Positions 16,159 through 26,549 are shown, counted from the first letter of the stretch. The stretch: 28,142 nucleotides of DNA from CAZGSD01 sp964528305 (GCA_964528305.1 CAZGSD010000011.1:1-28142); one strand, 5' to 3'. The notes: generated by a model from the sequence alone, not told the origin. A program made the numbers and translations.

Positions 16159-16635
16159 ATGGCCAAAACAACCAACACACAAACAGCCAGTTTCGCTGAT
16201 CGTACAGCGGCACAAACGGCAACAAATAACGCCTGGCAGCAATTCAACTCTGCCGCCAAATTCAATGCGAAAAATATGCTCAGAAGCCTGGAGGACTTAG
16301 CCAATCAAACTTTTCCAACCGACTCTTTTAACAGCAATGCCTATCAGGAAGCCCTGGTGCAATCACTTTCCGCCACCATTTCTCCGGAAGTTGGCGTCAA
16401 AGATTTCTGGCAAGCCATGGGCAAAGCCGGTTGCAAAACCCTGGCTATTGTCGACGGCCATTTAAATTTCTACGCCGCCGGCAATCAAAAAATCGACATC
16501 ACCCCATACACGCAAGCCATCGTTTTCGAAGCCCACTCCAGCTATTACAAACAACGCCAACTCGAACGCTCCGAGCGCATCGCTGCCGCCCGCTCCCAAC
16601 TGGAAAAATTACTTAAAGAAATCCACCGCCGCTAA
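16159..16635 (+). CDS. Hypothetical protein, first gene of the giant-gene locus
   Basis: I do not recognise this 158-residue protein. It has no signal peptide or membrane helix. The first half is rich in Ala, Thr, Asn and Gln (MAKTTNTQTASFADR start). The middle has a compact segment with alternating hydrophobics (CKTLAIVDGHLNFYAAG, then KIDITPYTQAIVFEAHSS), and the end is a basic, charged helix (residues about 125-158). A soluble partner, chaperone or regulator of the giant proteins is a guess from position only. It sits behind the best promoter in the window and 65 bases before the first giant gene. Its codons end in C more often than those of the next gene. Confidence 0.7.
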   Translation: MAKTTNTQTASFADRTAAQTATNNAWQQFNSAAKFNAKNMLRSLEDLANQTFPTDSFNSNAYQEALVQSLSATISPEVGVKDFWQAMGKAGCKTLAIVDGHLNFYAAGNQKIDITPYTQAIVFEAHSSYYKQRQLERSERIAAARSQLEKLLKEIHRR

Positions 16636-16700
16636 ACCGGCATCGGCCAACCGGCCAAACAAAAACTATCAATCAACAAAAAAAATTAAAGACCACGACC

Positions 16701-19700
16701 ATGAAAGAATTCAAACAAAACAAATTACCATGCCATTCTCATTCTACCTCGCCAGCTGAACTGCATGGGCCGGCTAGATTGGTGTGGCATGTTGAACAAC
16801 ATAGCGAAGGTAGAGCTGAGAAAGCTCGTGAGAAAACAGCACAGACTCCAACAATTGACATCAACAGTCACGATTTCGACAACAAAGCTTTCAAAACTGA
16901 AAAACAAGGCAAATTTACCAACAACCTGGATTCTGCACTTCAAGACGCCCTTAAAAAAATCCCTGAACTTAAAGGTCAAAACGATAAAATTGACCAATTA
17001 CACAGTGAATTTAGTATTGGTCTAAGTGAAAGCATCAAATCCAACAAAGATAATATTGCTGAATTAATTAATAAAACAGAATTCCCAGCGCTATACGCCC
17101 AAAAAGACGTTTTAACTTCGGAGATGGCATTATCATGGTTTCAAAACATTTTAAAAACACTAAAATGTGACAAAATTGGCCTAGTTTACGATCAAACCGA
17201 TGACCAAACTAAATTTCGTTTTTATTCAGGAAATAAAGAAATTAAATTCTCACAAAGTGATATAAAGATTCAATACATCCCTAAATCACCAACCACTCCA
17301 TTAGCACCAAATACAGATTTTGAAATCCCCAATAATGAACTAAGAACTCACCTCGAACTAAATAAACAAAACTACGTTGTATTAACTGAAATACAAACAA
17401 AATCATCATACTCAGATATTGCAAAGGCCATTTTAGAGTATGAAACAACCAAAGGAGCAATCATAGACGGCAAAAAAGTATTAGATGACGAAACCTGCGC
17501 TCGAATCGTTAGAACCAACATTAACATTCCAGAATACGCAGCTCTATTAAAAAGTGGACATGAAAGTATCGGTAAACACAATTCACTACCAATCTTACTA
17601 CCTCTCACCAATCTAGAAAGAGCTAATGATCTTCATAGCAGTAAAACAAAAACCGAAGCCGAGCAGCATAGAGACAAAGTGGCTGCTGAAGGCGAAAAAC
17701 AATTACAAGACAGCAAAACAGCAGGTCTGAAAGTAATCAACCTAGTTAGAAGTCCAGCTGAAAAGAAAGAAATTGCCAATTATCTAGCAGAATATCAAGC
17801 AAAAATCGCCGCTGAAAAAAATCCAACAAAGAAAGGGGAATTATTGGCAAAACTACTTTCCAACTTAGACGACTATTATAAAGAAGAAGGTATAACCAGG
17901 TCTATCAACAAAAACACTCTAGCTGCCATGGCTGGAGGAAAAGACAATACTGCTTGGAGAGAACTATGGATCAAAGAAAACCCCTCCGTGGACAATCTTA
18001 TGAAATTACTTGGAACTGTTCCAGATAATCCACAACTCGCCTCCTTGGATAAAAACACAGTACGCGGAATTGTTTATGATTTGATTGAAGCAGGAAGTAC
18101 AAAAACCTTCACTTCAGGTGATATTATCTCTCATCTTAAAATAAAAACTCCTGATGGAAATGCCTATGACGCTATTCTAGGTTTAGCAGCTGCACCAAAC
18201 GCCTCCGAACCATACATGCAACGCGTCCAAAATAAATATCGTAATTTTGTTGCTTCTATCGAAGGTCTTGCTGACGCTATTGAAGGCCTGGATCCAAGTA
18301 AAGCTAGTGAATTGAAATTGAACAAAGCTGGACGTCTCCGTGTGAGTGAATCAGCAGAAGTATCTAATGAAATTCCCGGGACACCGGCCAAAGATCTATT
18401 AGAAATTCCCAAAGAAAAAGGCGAAAAATTAATTAATAACACCCTTGCTAAAAAAGTAAAAGAGATACTTAACAATCTTGGCGTAATGGAAACAGCCAAG
18501 TTCGTAAATACTCCTGAAAATATCAGTAAATTAAAAGACAACGATCAAACTTGGATAAATATCAGATATCTAAATAGAGACTTCACTCTTCACATCAACA
18601 ATGCCACTGTTGGATGGGGAGTTAGAGTTAAACCGGGTTTCAATCAGGACGCCCAAAATGGAGAAACAGCCTATACTACAGCAGGTGGAATGAATATCGA
18701 AGAAGCTGTAAAAGGAATCAATAGAGCAATCTCCTACCAAAAATTTGAAACAGCAGACAAGGGACCAGAAAGTGTAAATAGTAAGTATGATGCTAATTTA
18801 AGAAAAATCTTTGCTTTCGGACTTGTAGACTCAAATGAAAAAGGGCGAAACCTCGACATGGGAGACACCAATACAAATGGTGGGGCTCTAAGCCAATACT
18901 CTAAAGACGAGTACTTTACAAAAACCAGCGGAACTGCAGCCTACAATGATTTTTATGATCAAGTTCGCACAAGAGATGAGAAAGGTAAAGAAATTATCGA
19001 TCTTAAAAAAGCCAACGAAAAACTCGAAAATGCCTATCAAAAAGGTAAAGTAAAACTGCAAGAACTAGCTCGAAGTGGAAATGAATACTATATAGATTTA
19101 CAAAGACAGTTAAAAGTAGTCGAAAATAATCATAAACCTATTGATCTCAACTTCCCAGTCACCTCACTGGAACAAAAAATTATCCGTCTAGGTTACCTCG
19201 CCGAAAGCGAACAGAAAGAAAAAGATCAAAGCAAATCCCTAGATAAATTCAAAGAGCAATTAGTTGAAAATATTCTTAAATTATTGCCTGAAAAAGTCAC
19301 CGGTCCAGATGGACAAGTGATTAATAAAGATCAAATGCGCGCCACCTTGAAAGAATTCCCTGTGGGCATTTTACTAAGCCATTCATACAATGCTGATAAA
19401 TCTCATTCAGTAGGATTACATCTACCAATAATCCTAGACGTTTTTAACTCCAATCAGGCTAAAATGGTAATTGTGCCCGGAGTTGGAAATGAAGGACTCA
19501 GATTAGCCGTTGGTCTATCCTTTACTAGTAAAGACCCCGCAAAAGATCAAAATGTAATTTTCTTTGGCGGAGTAAGTATAGGAGCAAGCACCAATGGCAG
19601 CATCGGACCAGCAATTGGTGGAGGTGTGAATTTCAGAATCTCCAAAGCTGACGAAATCAGCAATTACAATCACTACCTAGGTATACAAGCCGGACTTGGC

Positions 19701-22238
19701 CTAGACATAACCAAAGGCCAAGCAGGCTTTAATATAGGTCCCACCTTTAATTGGGAAATTGATCCACAAAAGAAATATGAAAATAGCTTACGCGAAGCCT
19801 TTGAAAAAGACGGCACCAAAAATCTCCTGGACGAATTAAAAATTATTTACAGGAATGGCAGCAAACCACAAGCAATTGAAGCATTTACCAATAAATTAAA
19901 AACCAATCCACAATTAGCTTCCAAATTGGGAATTAATGCTAACACAAAAAGTGATGACGTACTGATAGCCTTTGACCAGTACATCGGTGGATTCGTTCAA
20001 AACTTTAACGAAAAGTTTAATTTACCACGAATAACAGCAGGCCAAATAGGTATCAGTGTAGTTGACGGAACAATTATCGGTACCGGTCTTGCAACTGGTC
20101 AAGCTCCGGTAGTACTGGGCGGCGTCGCCAAATGGGGAATTCAAGTTCTTGCTGGACTGAAGTTCAACATCGGATCCAAAATGGTTATGGAAAGAGAAAG
20201 AAAAACGACTGAAAGAGAAATGGATCTCTTTGCTGACAAACAAAAACAAAATCAATTCGATGAACAATTCTCACATCTTCCCAAATCAGCCCAATCAAGC
20301 AGATTATACCTCTCTGGTCGCAACACCCTTGACGCGGCCGGGAATAAACAAACCTCTTTAGGTGAAGAAGTAAAAGTCACTACAGATTCTGCAGAAGTAC
20401 AAGTTGAAAATTTAAGCGCACAATTAGATAAATTCAATAAATCTCTTCTGGAAAAAGGCATTGATTTGAAATTACAAAAAAATCCTGACAACAGCATCGA
20501 GATTGTCCTATTAAATACCAAAGTAAATGCTAATGAGAAATTCCTCATTTCACCAGAAGTGGCAATCAGAACTGGCGATCGTTTATTCTTGAAAAATCCA
20601 AACAATTTAAAATATCTCTATTTCGACAAACAAAGTCGCAAATATCCTCTGGAAACCAGCCATGGAGCTACTATCGAGAGCATCACTACTATTTCTGACA
20701 ATCGCTTCCACTCCGGAAAAAGCTTCCCCACAGAAATTTCTATTACCAGATTTGCTGATCAAAAAGACCAGCCATATATCGAAGGTAAAACAGGGGTTGC
20801 TGAAAAATATACTGATAATTCAACAGACTACAAAGCAATTAGCGAATCTCAGAAAAAGATGGCCAAAGCCTTGGATAAAAGCACTGGCATTGAAAAAGAA
20901 AACATCAGACCAGACATCAAAAAAATTGCCAAAGATATATTCAAATACAAAACTTCAGCCAATGAAACCTTTATCAATTTAACCAATATAAAAGCTAAAG
21001 GTAACGAAACCAATCCTGATAACGAATCCCCAAATCTTTATGCATTTTACGACAAATATACAACAGACAAAAAAATAACCCCTCCATTTAACGCCGCTGA
21101 AAAAGATATTCTCACGCTGGAATTATCAACCTTACGCTATACAGATTTACAAGCAGGAGCTCAAAGCAAAGCAGAAAAACTTAGCCGTTTCGAAAAGAGA
21201 TTGGATTGGGCAAAAGGCACTCTTCAACCATATTTCGAAAATAGATTAGAGGAATTGCAAAAATCTGGCCAAATCCAATTAGCCCAAGGCGAAAGCATTA
21301 AACAAAGAGCAACTCTACTAGTCGATAAAGCTGTAGACGATCTAAAATACAGTTTTTATAATGAGGTTACTAAACTTGAAAAAGGCACATCAGTTTCTGT
21401 AGCCATCGGTGTCAGAGCTGATTTACCAGGAGGAAGAGTTGGACCCAAAATAAGCAAAGGTCTACATCAAATGCTAGATGGTTCCAGAGAAGGATTACAA
21501 ACCAACGAACTTGATAGCTATGGCTACATATTCGGAAAAGATTATACCGATGCACTTCAAACCGGAACACCTCAAGAAGATCATGACATTGCCCTGATTT
21601 TAATGGGCCAGCTGTCTCATCTTCCTGAAAGAAACAAAGTTAAAGAATTTATGGATAGCAGCCTGGCAAGAAAACTAGCTTCTAATGGAGGTTTAGCCTT
21701 CCTTTTAGGAAAAGAAAATTATGAAAAAGTAATACAACACTATGAAAAAGGCACAGGCACTCCAGCAGAGCTTGCACCATTCATGAATGTTGTTGAACAA
21801 ATCCGTAAAGCAGAACAAAACGGTGAAAAATTAATCAGTGTTACTGGAGATAAAGGAGTTAGCTTCCAAATTAGAATAAACACCAAAATCCAATCAGGCG
21901 TATTCCAAAAATGTGCCAATTACAGTTCCACAATTAATGAAGAAATCGTGATTTTGCCACCAAGTGAAGTAGAAGCAATGAATTTACTAGTAGGTGCAGG
22001 CGAGCAACGCACAACATTAAATGCTAAAACCTACAAACAATTCACCAGCTTATTCGGCGGAGTTACTAGCACTGTGTCATTGGATACGGCACCAGCTGAG
22101 CAGCCAACACCCCAAAAACCAGAAGCTGGACCAGAAGGTGAAGTCAAAGGCAGTGCAGCTCCAGCCCCAGAAGATAGACAGGCCAGCATCCCTGAAGCTA
22201 AGCAGGTAACACCAGGCCCCACCAATGATTCCCCTTAA
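16701..22238 (+). CDS. Giant protein of unknown function (1,845 residues) with barrel-like region
   Basis: No family recognised. No signal peptide or clear membrane helix at the N-terminus. Residues 1-880 are mainly charged and helical. Residues about 889-1021 and 1108-1166 are different: short Gly/Asn turns and alternating hydrophobic stretches (VGLHLPIILDV, GLRLAVGLSFTS, VIFFGGVSIGAS, GPAIGGGVNFRI, YLGIQAGLGLDIT, AGFNIGPTFNWEI), like amphipathic strands of a beta-barrel. A short similar piece (SVSVAIGVRADLPGGRVGP) is near 1564. A basic/acidic helix (MERERKTTEREMDLF) follows the second block. The tail from about 1796 is rich in Pro, Glu and Ala. The gene is A-rich in third positions. The next giant gene starts 34 bases downstream, so joint expression is likely. 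It is a real gene by length; function is open. Confidence 0.85.
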   Translation: MKEFKQNKLPCHSHSTSPAELHGPARLVWHVEQHSEGRAEKAREKTAQTPTIDINSHDFDNKAFKTEKQGKFTNNLDSALQDALKKIPELKGQNDKIDQLHSEFSIGLSESIKSNKDNIAELINKTEFPALYAQKDVLTSEMALSWFQNILKTLKCDKIGLVYDQTDDQTKFRFYSGNKEIKFSQSDIKIQYIPKSPTTPLAPNTDFEIPNNELRTHLELNKQNYVVLTEIQTKSSYSDIAKAILEYETTKGAIIDGKKVLDDETCARIVRTNINIPEYAALLKSGHESIGKHNSLPILLPLTNLERANDLHSSKTKTEAEQHRDKVAAEGEKQLQDSKTAGLKVINLVRSPAEKKEIANYLAEYQAKIAAEKNPTKKGELLAKLLSNLDDYYKEEGITRSINKNTLAAMAGGKDNTAWRELWIKENPSVDNLMKLLGTVPDNPQLASLDKNTVRGIVYDLIEAGSTKTFTSGDIISHLKIKTPDGNAYDAILGLAAAPNASEPYMQRVQNKYRNFVASIEGLADAIEGLDPSKASELKLNKAGRLRVSESAEVSNEIPGTPAKDLLEIPKEKGEKLINNTLAKKVKEILNNLGVMETAKFVNTPENISKLKDNDQTWINIRYLNRDFTLHINNATVGWGVRVKPGFNQDAQNGETAYTTAGGMNIEEAVKGINRAISYQKFETADKGPESVNSKYDANLRKIFAFGLVDSNEKGRNLDMGDTNTNGGALSQYSKDEYFTKTSGTAAYNDFYDQVRTRDEKGKEIIDLKKANEKLENAYQKGKVKLQELARSGNEYYIDLQRQLKVVENNHKPIDLNFPVTSLEQKIIRLGYLAESEQKEKDQSKSLDKFKEQLVENILKLLPEKVTGPDGQVINKDQMRATLKEFPVGILLSHSYNADKSHSVGLHLPIILDVFNSNQAKMVIVPGVGNEGLRLAVGLSFTSKDPAKDQNVIFFGGVSIGASTNGSIGPAIGGGVNFRISKADEISNYNHYLGIQAGLGLDITKGQAGFNIGPTFNWEIDPQKKYENSLREAFEKDGTKNLLDELKIIYRNGSKPQAIEAFTNKLKTNPQLASKLGINANTKSDDVLIAFDQYIGGFVQNFNEKFNLPRITAGQIGISVVDGTIIGTGLATGQAPVVLGGVAKWGIQVLAGLKFNIGSKMVMERERKTTEREMDLFADKQKQNQFDEQFSHLPKSAQSSRLYLSGRNTLDAAGNKQTSLGEEVKVTTDSAEVQVENLSAQLDKFNKSLLEKGIDLKLQKNPDNSIEIVLLNTKVNANEKFLISPEVAIRTGDRLFLKNPNNLKYLYFDKQSRKYPLETSHGATIESITTISDNRFHSGKSFPTEISITRFADQKDQPYIEGKTGVAEKYTDNSTDYKAISESQKKMAKALDKSTGIEKENIRPDIKKIAKDIFKYKTSANETFINLTNIKAKGNETNPDNESPNLYAFYDKYTTDKKITPPFNAAEKDILTLELSTLRYTDLQAGAQSKAEKLSRFEKRLDWAKGTLQPYFENRLEELQKSGQIQLAQGESIKQRATLLVDKAVDDLKYSFYNEVTKLEKGTSVSVAIGVRADLPGGRVGPKISKGLHQMLDGSREGLQTNELDSYGYIFGKDYTDALQTGTPQEDHDIALILMGQLSHLPERNKVKEFMDSSLARKLASNGGLAFLLGKENYEKVIQHYEKGTGTPAELAPFMNVVEQIRKAEQNGEKLISVTGDKGVSFQIRINTKIQSGVFQKCANYSSTINEEIVILPPSEVEAMNLLVGAGEQRTTLNAKTYKQFTSLFGGVTSTVSLDTAPAEQPTPQKPEAGPEGEVKGSAAPAPEDRQASIPEAKQVTPGPTNDSP

Positions 22239-22272
22239 ATAACAATCACACCAACAAATAATTTTTCCCATC

Positions 22273-24856
22273 ATGAAAAAATTAATACTCACATTACTTA
22301 GTTTGCTGCTAATCCCTATGGGAGCCAACGCTGCAGTCGAACACCTCAATCTGGTTAAATGTGACGTCAATATTCACCCATACAATCCAGACGCCGCACC
22401 ACTCTATGGAGATGCAGGAAACGCACATTTAAACAATCTTGACCAAAACACCTGTAAAAACCGCACTCCATACGGTTCTGCCTACAACCAGCCACCAACA
22501 AAAATCGACAACCCCGTTAAAGCCGGCTCAGAACAAGTCAATGTACCAGACGCACAACACTTACATGCTTATGTAAACAGCTCTCTGGAAGATAATTTTT
22601 ACTATAGATCTTTCATTGATAGATTTGAAATCTCATTGGAAAGCGATGCTTTAAACAATATTGATTTAAGCAAAGTGCAATGTTCTACAATCACGCCAGG
22701 TGATTATAGGGGCAATGCCAATGATCTGCTTGATTGTAACGGCTTCGTAGAAGATTTATATGGAGGAACAAGAGTAACTTTCGATAAAAATTCCGGTGTT
22801 ATTACTTGGCAATTTGGAGTGAGTGATGTGAGCCAACGACCGCAAAGATGGGGCAATAACCCAGGACTCAACAGTATAATTTCCCAAATAACCAAAGATA
22901 ATGTAAATCTATCCAATCCCAATGATATGTACCGCAAATATGCTCCCCGTGTATATTTGCCAACCAAAAACAACAACACGGATGTTTGGAGTGCTACTAC
23001 TACTTCTCGAGCCTTAATTAGAAATTACGCCATTTTAAAATCCAACGTTAATAGCGTAGGACCCGCCTATGGAAATTTCAATTTATACTGCTCCAGCAAT
23101 GGCGACTACACCAAATGGTGTCCCGTAGCCACCCCCGCCGGCGGATATCAGACCGAACAACTGGGAAATTCCGGCCAGCAACAATGGTTCTGGTTCCCCA
23201 TCGGCTCAGTAGTCAGCGTTTGGAACAAATTCACCCCCGCCCTCCCCCCTCTCGCCTGTGCCGACCTCACCTGGAGCGAAAGACCCTTCCAACTCAAAAC
23301 CGCCCTGGGCCCCTACGTTGAAAAATCCACTCTGCCCTACGGCCTACTGCCCCGCGAAGACGTCCTGATGAAATTCAACACCATTTACGAAACAGATAGC
23401 AAAAATCCCGGCCGCCCCATCCGCCCCGTCAAATATCACTGGGTGGCATTCAACGGTCAATTCACACGCCCCAATTGGTTCATCAATGATGATACAATTT
23501 CTCTTTTCCAAGAATTCACCAATAAAGGCACCGGTATTTTCTTCCCCTTCCTTACCGGCAGCTTGCCCGGCAAAATCCTCACCATCGCCCACGCCGCACC
23601 AAATGGCATGAGTACAGGAGCACTTCCCACCGGTATCACCACCAACACTCAAACCATTATCAACTCTAATTCCAGCAACTCCAGCTCTTCTTCCATCATC
23701 GAAAAAAATCAATTCGTTAGCCCTGCTCTGCCACTCATCGAACTAGGTAAATTCTCCGATGAAGCCTCCGACCCCAACCTCAGTAATCCCCTATTCGATG
23801 ATGATGGCCGCATACATTATACCGGCGGTTCCGCTGGCGTGATCTTGGGCGTACAGGCTTTCTATGCTGACAACTTAAATATTCCTGGCCAAGGTAAAAT
23901 GGTCGACATCGGCGGCGGTGTAATGAAACAAAAAGCCGAACGTTGTCATCTGGAACTAGCCATTCAGGACACCCCCAACGTCCCTTCCACCTGTCAACAA
24001 TTGATAGTGAAATTTTTCCAAAACGGCACAGAAGTTTCCAAAGATAAATTAGTGGCCGGCCAAACTTATAATGTACAAATAGACCGCGCTAACTCTCGCC
24101 GTAGTGATGGCAGCAATATCAGTAAATACACTTGGGGGCTGCGCAATCTCGACAGTGATATCATCGGCGAATTTGTGCTGGATCCAGGCAGTACTGGCAC
24201 CTGTGGCAAAGGGTTGAATGACGTCACCTGTAAATACAATTACACTCCACGCGCCAATGATGTACTCACCTTCCTAGCCGATCCACATGACAATGTAGCC
24301 GCTTGTCGCGTCGAAGTGAAAGTAACAAACACTCCAGTTGTCCCAGTTTGCCGCGCCCTCAATCTCACCACTTCTCCATTACTTCCCAGTGGCGAAATCA
24401 CAGTTGGACAAACTATCACACTTTCTACCGACCCACGGGATACTTTGAACAATCCACGCTCTCCAGTAGTTTACGAAAAAACCGGCGCAGGCAATTTCAC
24501 TCCGGTCAGTGGTAATCCGCTCAATTGTCCCCCACGTTCATCTCGCGACTCTTTCGAAGCCCCAGCTGAGTGCCGCTATACTTATACCCCCAGCACAGCC
24601 AACTCCGGCGACCAGCTAACAGTTCGAGTAAAAGAACATAATAATGTTCCGGAATGTAGCACTACTTTGCCCATAGTTAAAATTACCAAACCCCCTGTTT
24701 GTCAGGCCCTCAATCTCACCACTTCTCCATTACTCCCCAGTGGTGAAATCACCGTTGGACAAACTATCACACTTTCTACCGACCCACGGGATACTTTGAA
24801 TAATCCACGCTCTCCAGTAGTTTACGAAAAAACCGGCGCAGGCAATTTCACTCCGG
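22273..24856 (+). CDS. Secreted giant protein, N-terminal part (up to gap)
   Basis: Not recognised as a named family. Residues 1-20 form a signal peptide (MKKLILTLLSLLLIPMGANA) with an AXA site before Ala21, so the protein is exported. About 450 residues follow with many Cys, Asn and aromatic residues. A Ser/Asn linker lies at about 462-475 (NSNSSNSSSSS), then a further domain, and from about residue 555 Ig-like modules start: a divergent one ending in DNVAACRVEVKV, then module A (24346-24696) and the first part of module B. Composition changes inside the gene: 23100-23600 is visibly richer in C than its flanks. The frame continues past the gap once the duplicated 55 bases are merged, so this is the start of a predicted 1,807-residue protein. 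Confidence 0.85.
24346..24696 (+). repeat. Tandem Ig-like module A (117 codons)
   Basis: The module begins VCRALNLTTSPLLPSGEI and ends before VCQALNL. It carries paired cysteines and a closing strand TVRVKEHNNVPECS. It is nearly identical in DNA to module B: 24451-24623 equals 24957-25129 over 173 bases. The earlier part differs from B only at scattered bases. Confidence 0.9.
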
Positions 24857-25205
24857 NNNNNNNNNNNNNNNNNNNNNNNNNNNNNNNNNNNNNNNNNNNN
24901 NNNNNNNNNNNNNNNNNNNNNNNNNNNNNNNNNNNNNNNNNNNNNNNNNNNNNNNNAATCCACGCTCTCCAGTAGTTTACGAAAAAACCGGCGCAGGCAA
25001 TTTCACTCCGGTCAGTGGTAATCCGCTCAATTGTCCCCCACGTTCATCTCGCGACTCTTTCGAAGCCCCAGCTGAGTGCCGCTATACTTATACCCCCAGC
25101 ACAGCCAACTCCGGCGACCAGCTAACAGTGAGAGTAAAAGAGCATGATGACGTCCCAGCCTGTAGCACTACTTTGCCAATAGTCAGCAAAGAAATCCCCC
25201 AAGAA
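24697..25205 (+). repeat. Tandem Ig-like module B (118 codons after gap collapse)
   Basis: The second copy begins VCQALNLTTSPLLPSGEI. It contains the 24857-24956 gap; removing the gap and one 55-base copy gives 354 bases. Divergent modules precede and follow it (next starts KCLSLNLQ at 25206). The number of copies in the real genome is uncertain because short reads could not cross it. Confidence 0.8.
24802..25011. other. Artificial gap with duplicated 55-base flanks
   Basis: Bases 24802-24856 and 24957-25011 are identical (55 bases, starting AATCCACGCT and ending TTTCACTCCGG) around 100 N at 24857-24956. This looks like two contigs sharing a k-mer overlap joined by a scaffolder without merging. 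Confidence 0.88.
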
Positions 25206-26394
25206 AAATGTTTAAGTCTAAATCTGCAGGTCAACGGCCAATACACTTTAAATCCCCTGCTGAGTCCTGGCCAAAGCTACGCATTACAAGCCGCTCCAAT
25301 CACCACTCTAGGCAATCGGGTAGCCATGCTGGAATGGACTGAAAACGGCTCCGGCCAATTGATCGGCACACCTGGCAATCCTGCCATCTGTCCGGCCGCC
25401 ATCGACAATGGCGCAGTCACCACACCATCTTTCTGCCGCTATATCTACGCCGCCCCACAGGGTGCCAACCAAAATTACGGCTTCTCCGTCCGCGCCGTAC
25501 CAGATGATGGTGTGACTGCTTGTAAAGCACAAGCTCAAAATTACAATCCACCAGAAGTTAAACCATATTGTCTCTACCTCGACCTCGACACTTCAGGCAC
25601 TTTCAACCCACTCAACAGTAATATGAATGCTACTGTAGTGATGAGTGATGGTAGCCGATACAATGATCGCGTTCGCTTCACCTCTACCGATGGCCAGGGC
25701 GCCTTTTCCGGAGGCTTCCAATCCACGGGCGGCGGCACCAGCGATTTACGCAGTCTCACTGATCTCACCAACAACACTCAAACCGTCAACTTCAGTGGTG
25801 GCAGACCCGATACCGGCATCAATGTACTACTCTCCGACACTAACGTCACACAAACCGCAGCTTGTCAGAGACAGCTCAGGCCGAGACCAACCGACACTCC
25901 TCCTCCCACTCCACCAGTCTGTGACAAAGCGCCACGTATAGACCGCTCAGGCAACAACTTCACAGCTACAGGCGGCAACAGCCTCGAATTCTGCTGGTCC
26001 ATCCGTGGAGCAGGCAATCCACTCTTCAACAACGGCCGCAACACCGCTACCGGCCGCACCGTCACGCTAGCCAGCAATCCTCAAAATTTCGACCTGCGCG
26101 TCGAAGACTGTAATCCACGCTTCCGCGATCTCTGTTCAGATACCTATCATAGCGAAGTAGGACAACCAAGACTGGAGAAAAGGATTAGTAAAGGTAGTCC
26201 AGTTAGTTATGGTACAAAAATCAACTACTCCACTAAAGGAGCAGCTATTACAGAAGATGTAAAATATCAACTAATTTACACTCCCGCTGACTACAACGGT
26301 AATGGCAATTTAACAGTCTCGATTTACGATCCAGCCTTCACCGGCACCATCCATGGCAGTAAAACCGCCGTGATAAATGGCAAATCTACATCAG
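24957..26394 (+). CDS. Secreted giant protein, middle part (between gaps)
   Basis: This part is open on both sides and has no true start of its own; the GTG at 25128 inside module B is not a real start. It continues module B, then a module starting CLSLNLQVNGQYTLNPLLSPG and closing in a DDGVTACKAQ strand, then one from YCLYLDLDTSGTFNPL ending TAACQRQL. A Pro/Thr linker (PRPTDTPPPTPP, about residue 1152 of the merged protein) comes next, then a CDKAPRIDRSGNNF...FCWSIRG Ig-like module ending in DLRVEDCN. Conserved cysteine pairs in each module suggest disulfide bonds and an extracellular place. Module type is inferred from pattern only. Confidence 0.8.
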
Positions 26395-26549
26395 NNNNNN
26401 NNNNNNNNNNNNNNNNNNNNNNNNNNNNNNNNNNNNNNNNNNNNNNNNNNNNNNNNNNNNNNNNNNNNNNNNNNNNNNNNNNNNNNNNNNNNNNACCGGC
26501 ACCATCCATGGCAGTAAAACCGCCGTGATAAATGGCAAATCTACATCAG
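26340..26549. other. Artificial gap with duplicated 55-base flanks
   Basis: Bases 26340-26394 and 26495-26549 are identical (55 bases, ACCGGCACCA to CTACATCAG) around 100 N at 26395-26494. Merging the copies removes 155 bases and puts the frames before and after into one reading frame. Confidence 0.9.

Noticed and set aside
16640..16664. Possible hairpin terminator (GGCC-AACC-GGCC) after the 158-residue gene
   Set aside because: The stem is only four bases and no T-run follows; read-through to the giant gene is more likely.
22031..22370. Minus-strand open frames opposite the end of the first giant gene
   Set aside because: No start context, no family pattern, and they overlap the Pro-rich tail coding sequence; shadows.
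25128..25130. GTG as the start of a separate gene running to 26528
   Set aside because: It lies in the middle of module B; the frame is open upstream to the gap and continues the previous fragment after merging the 55-base overlap.
24346..25205. CRISPR array or transposon as the cause of the repeats
   Set aside because: The two repeats are in frame, 117-118 codons long, with no spacers, no inverted ends and no transposase nearby; they are protein modules.
26525..26527. GTG as the start of a separate gene running to 28006
   Set aside because: The same codons occur before the gap in the upstream frame, so this is the duplicated overlap and not a start.
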